From the NCBI GenBank assembly GCA_934086145.1, contig CAKOHV010000006.1:1-64000 (forward strand): a stretch of DNA of 64,000 bases. Reading direction: 5' to 3'. Both the position numbers and the translations under genes were made by a program. The notes below the pieces were generated by a model. That model ran no database searches and was not told the origin of the DNA. It worked only from the letters and a program-made list of their open reading frames with translations. The stretch is from an uncultured Bacilli bacterium. GTDB lineage: Bacteria; Bacillota_I; Bacilli_A; RF39; UBA660. Below are positions 62,797-64,000 of the stretch, piece after piece. How positions within the stretch are numbered: the first letter of the stretch is position 1; each line of letters starts with the position of its first letter.

Positions 62797-64000
62797 ATGA
62801 GGCATACTTCACTAGATTTTAAAAATGTGGTAAATAAAGTGATAAAAACACTAATAAACATATTAGTTGTTTTAGTGTGTCTAGTTGCTTTCTTTCTGCT
62901 GTATTATATAATCTCTGCTCAGATTCATTCTAAAGATGAAAACTATAAACCAAATATTTCTTTATATACTATTGTCAGTCCAAGTATGGATCCAGTTATT
63001 AAAGTATACGATGTTGTTGTAAATAAAAAGGTAAAATCTCCAGATGAAATAAGTGTTGGTGATATAATTACTTATATATCTACCAATCCTACTTCAGAAG
63101 GAATGACTATAACGCACCGTGTTATCGAAGTTGAAGGAAATAGTGAAGGGCAGTATACTTATCGAACGCAAGGCGATAACAATAGTGCTCCCGATGCAAC
63201 CTATGTTACTTTTGATAATGTTATTGGTAAGGAAATCATTATTATCCCATCTCTTGGTAAATTACAATTTTTACTAGCTAATAAAAAAGGGTGGCTGTTC
63301 CTTCTTTTAATTCCTATCGGTGCTTATATTTTAAAAGATATTTATAAGTTAATAGAATTATACGGCTTACGTCGTAAAGTAGATGAAGTTGCCGGAATCA
63401 TAGAAGAACCTGATTATGTTAAGAAAAGACAAGAAAAAGAACGCAAAGAGCGTTTACGCAACGAACTAAAAAAAGTGGAAAGTAGGGGCGACAAATACTT
63501 ACGAAGTGAATTTGAATCGACCGGCTTCCTTGAACCATATTCTGAAAATATTGTTTCAACGGGTGATGTTGCTACTTCCATTGATGAACCTGAAGAAGTT
63601 AAAGATGATTATGATATTAAACCACTTATCCAACCATCTCCATCCATTGAACCTTTTGAACCAAACCCAGTAAAGAAAGTAAAACAATCTAAGAAAGAAG
63701 TTTCTCCAAAAGAAAAGGTTACCTCAAAGGTTAAAAATTCTTCAATTGAAATTCTTGATACTGATGAACTATCTTCTATCATCAAAAAATATACGGAAAA
63801 AATAGCTGAACTTGATGAAGCTATTCAAAGCTTAGAAAATGATGATAATATTCCTAAAGGAGTTTTGCCGAAAGAAAATAATGAGCAAGCGGATAACTTT
63901 GTTGAATACGACGATTACTTAAAGGGTGAAAGAATCAAAGTTGTTTCTATCGAATCTGCTAAAAAATATCGTCCTAAAGCTAAAGAAGAAAAGACGATAG
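62797..64000 (+). CDS. SipW/ER-type signal peptidase I with long cytoplasmic extension (cut by window end)
   Basis: Starts MRHTSLDFKN at 62797 (GGAAGGG upstream) and is open to the last base, at least 401 codons. Membrane helix about 20-40; catalytic Ser63 in SPSMDP; box with His107 in TITHRV instead of the bacterial Lys; GDNNSAPD with Asp127/Asp133. These are the Ser-His-Asp features of ER-type SPases. Second helix about 165-185. After that comes a long charged, Pro/Lys/Glu-rich tail of 200 or more residues, absent from ordinary SipW (about 190 aa). Neighbouring TasA-like proteins are the likely substrates. Confidence 0.85.
   Translation, partial: MRHTSLDFKNVVNKVIKTLINILVVLVCLVAFFLLYYIISAQIHSKDENYKPNISLYTIVSPSMDPVIKVYDVVVNKKVKSPDEISVGDIITYISTNPTSEGMTITHRVIEVEGNSEGQYTYRTQGDNNSAPDATYVTFDNVIGKEIIIIPSLGKLQFLLANKKGWLFLLLIPIGAYILKDIYKLIELYGLRRKVDEVAGIIEEPDYVKKRQEKERKERLRNELKKVESRGDKYLRSEFESTGFLEPYSENIVSTGDVATSIDEPEEVKDDYDIKPLIQPSPSIEPFEPNPVKKVKQSKKEVSPKEKVTSKVKNSSIEILDTDELSSIIKKYTEKIAELDEAIQSLENDDNIPKGVLPKENNEQADNFVEYDDYLKGERIKVVSIESAKKYRPKAKEEKTI

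Overview
The window is low-GC DNA of a Firmicutes/Bacilli-type bacterium. The S10-spc-alpha ribosomal cluster has the Firmicutes order and promoters are SigA-like (TTGACA/TATAAT). A Phe T-box precedes pheST, S14 is the zinc type, and a Spo0A relative is present. UGA is a stop (secY and the gene ending at 62738), so the Mollicutes UGA=Trp code does not apply. The missing rpmD and map, the PGK type and the many membrane or tail-anchored proteins suggest an uncultured, host-associated lineage near Erysipelotrichia or RF39. That placement is inference.

Layout. 0.1-8.6 kb: a divergent NlpC/P60 hydrolase, a TGS-type nucleoside kinase, gap, pgk, a Spo0A relative behind two 0A boxes, and an iPGM-like gene that lacks most catalytic residues. 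8.7-22.1 kb: r-protein leader, then rpsJ to rplQ with secY, adk, infA and rpoA. 22.1-29.3 kb: coiled-coil and membrane proteins of unknown role, then T-box-pheS-pheT. 29.4-33.6 kb: a minus-strand operon of a lipoprotein and a membrane-anchored protein with about 18 Cys-Pro repeats.

33.7-44.8 kb is an accessory stretch. It holds tmRNA, a tail-anchored zincin, a tatD pseudogene, tRNA-Thr(CGU), an SDR with a lost catalytic Lys, an ART-like pseudogene with two in-frame stops, a DUF3419 protein and a switch-like leader RNA. A JAMM peptidase, a zinc dehydrogenase, a degenerate tRNA-Thr(UGU)-like gene and an HD phosphohydrolase follow.

44.9-53.5 kb: membrane proteins (tail-anchored kinase-like, PH domain, LysM, DUF4352-like, tail-anchored transglutaminase-like), a frameshifted membrane gene and tRNA-Cys. 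53.5-58.8 kb: ABC transporter plus two-component system, likely envelope-stress or peptide sensing. 58.9-64 kb: ComEC-like hydrolase with DUF3006, a small membrane protein, a polyprenyl-phosphate glycosyltransferase, and two TasA/CalY-like exported proteins with a SipW-type signal peptidase that runs off the window.

Most unusual signals: (1) the standalone tRNA-Thr-like RNA with damaged D- and T-arms but its own promoter and terminator; (2) a two-hairpin 3' module shared by four CCA-ending RNA genes; (3) a leader RNA at 40.98-41.08 kb with two copies of CGAGTGA competing for one partner; (4) the degenerate iPGM and the odd PGK beside a Spo0A with a degenerate receiver; (5) a shared tail-anchor C-terminus on unrelated hydrolase domains.
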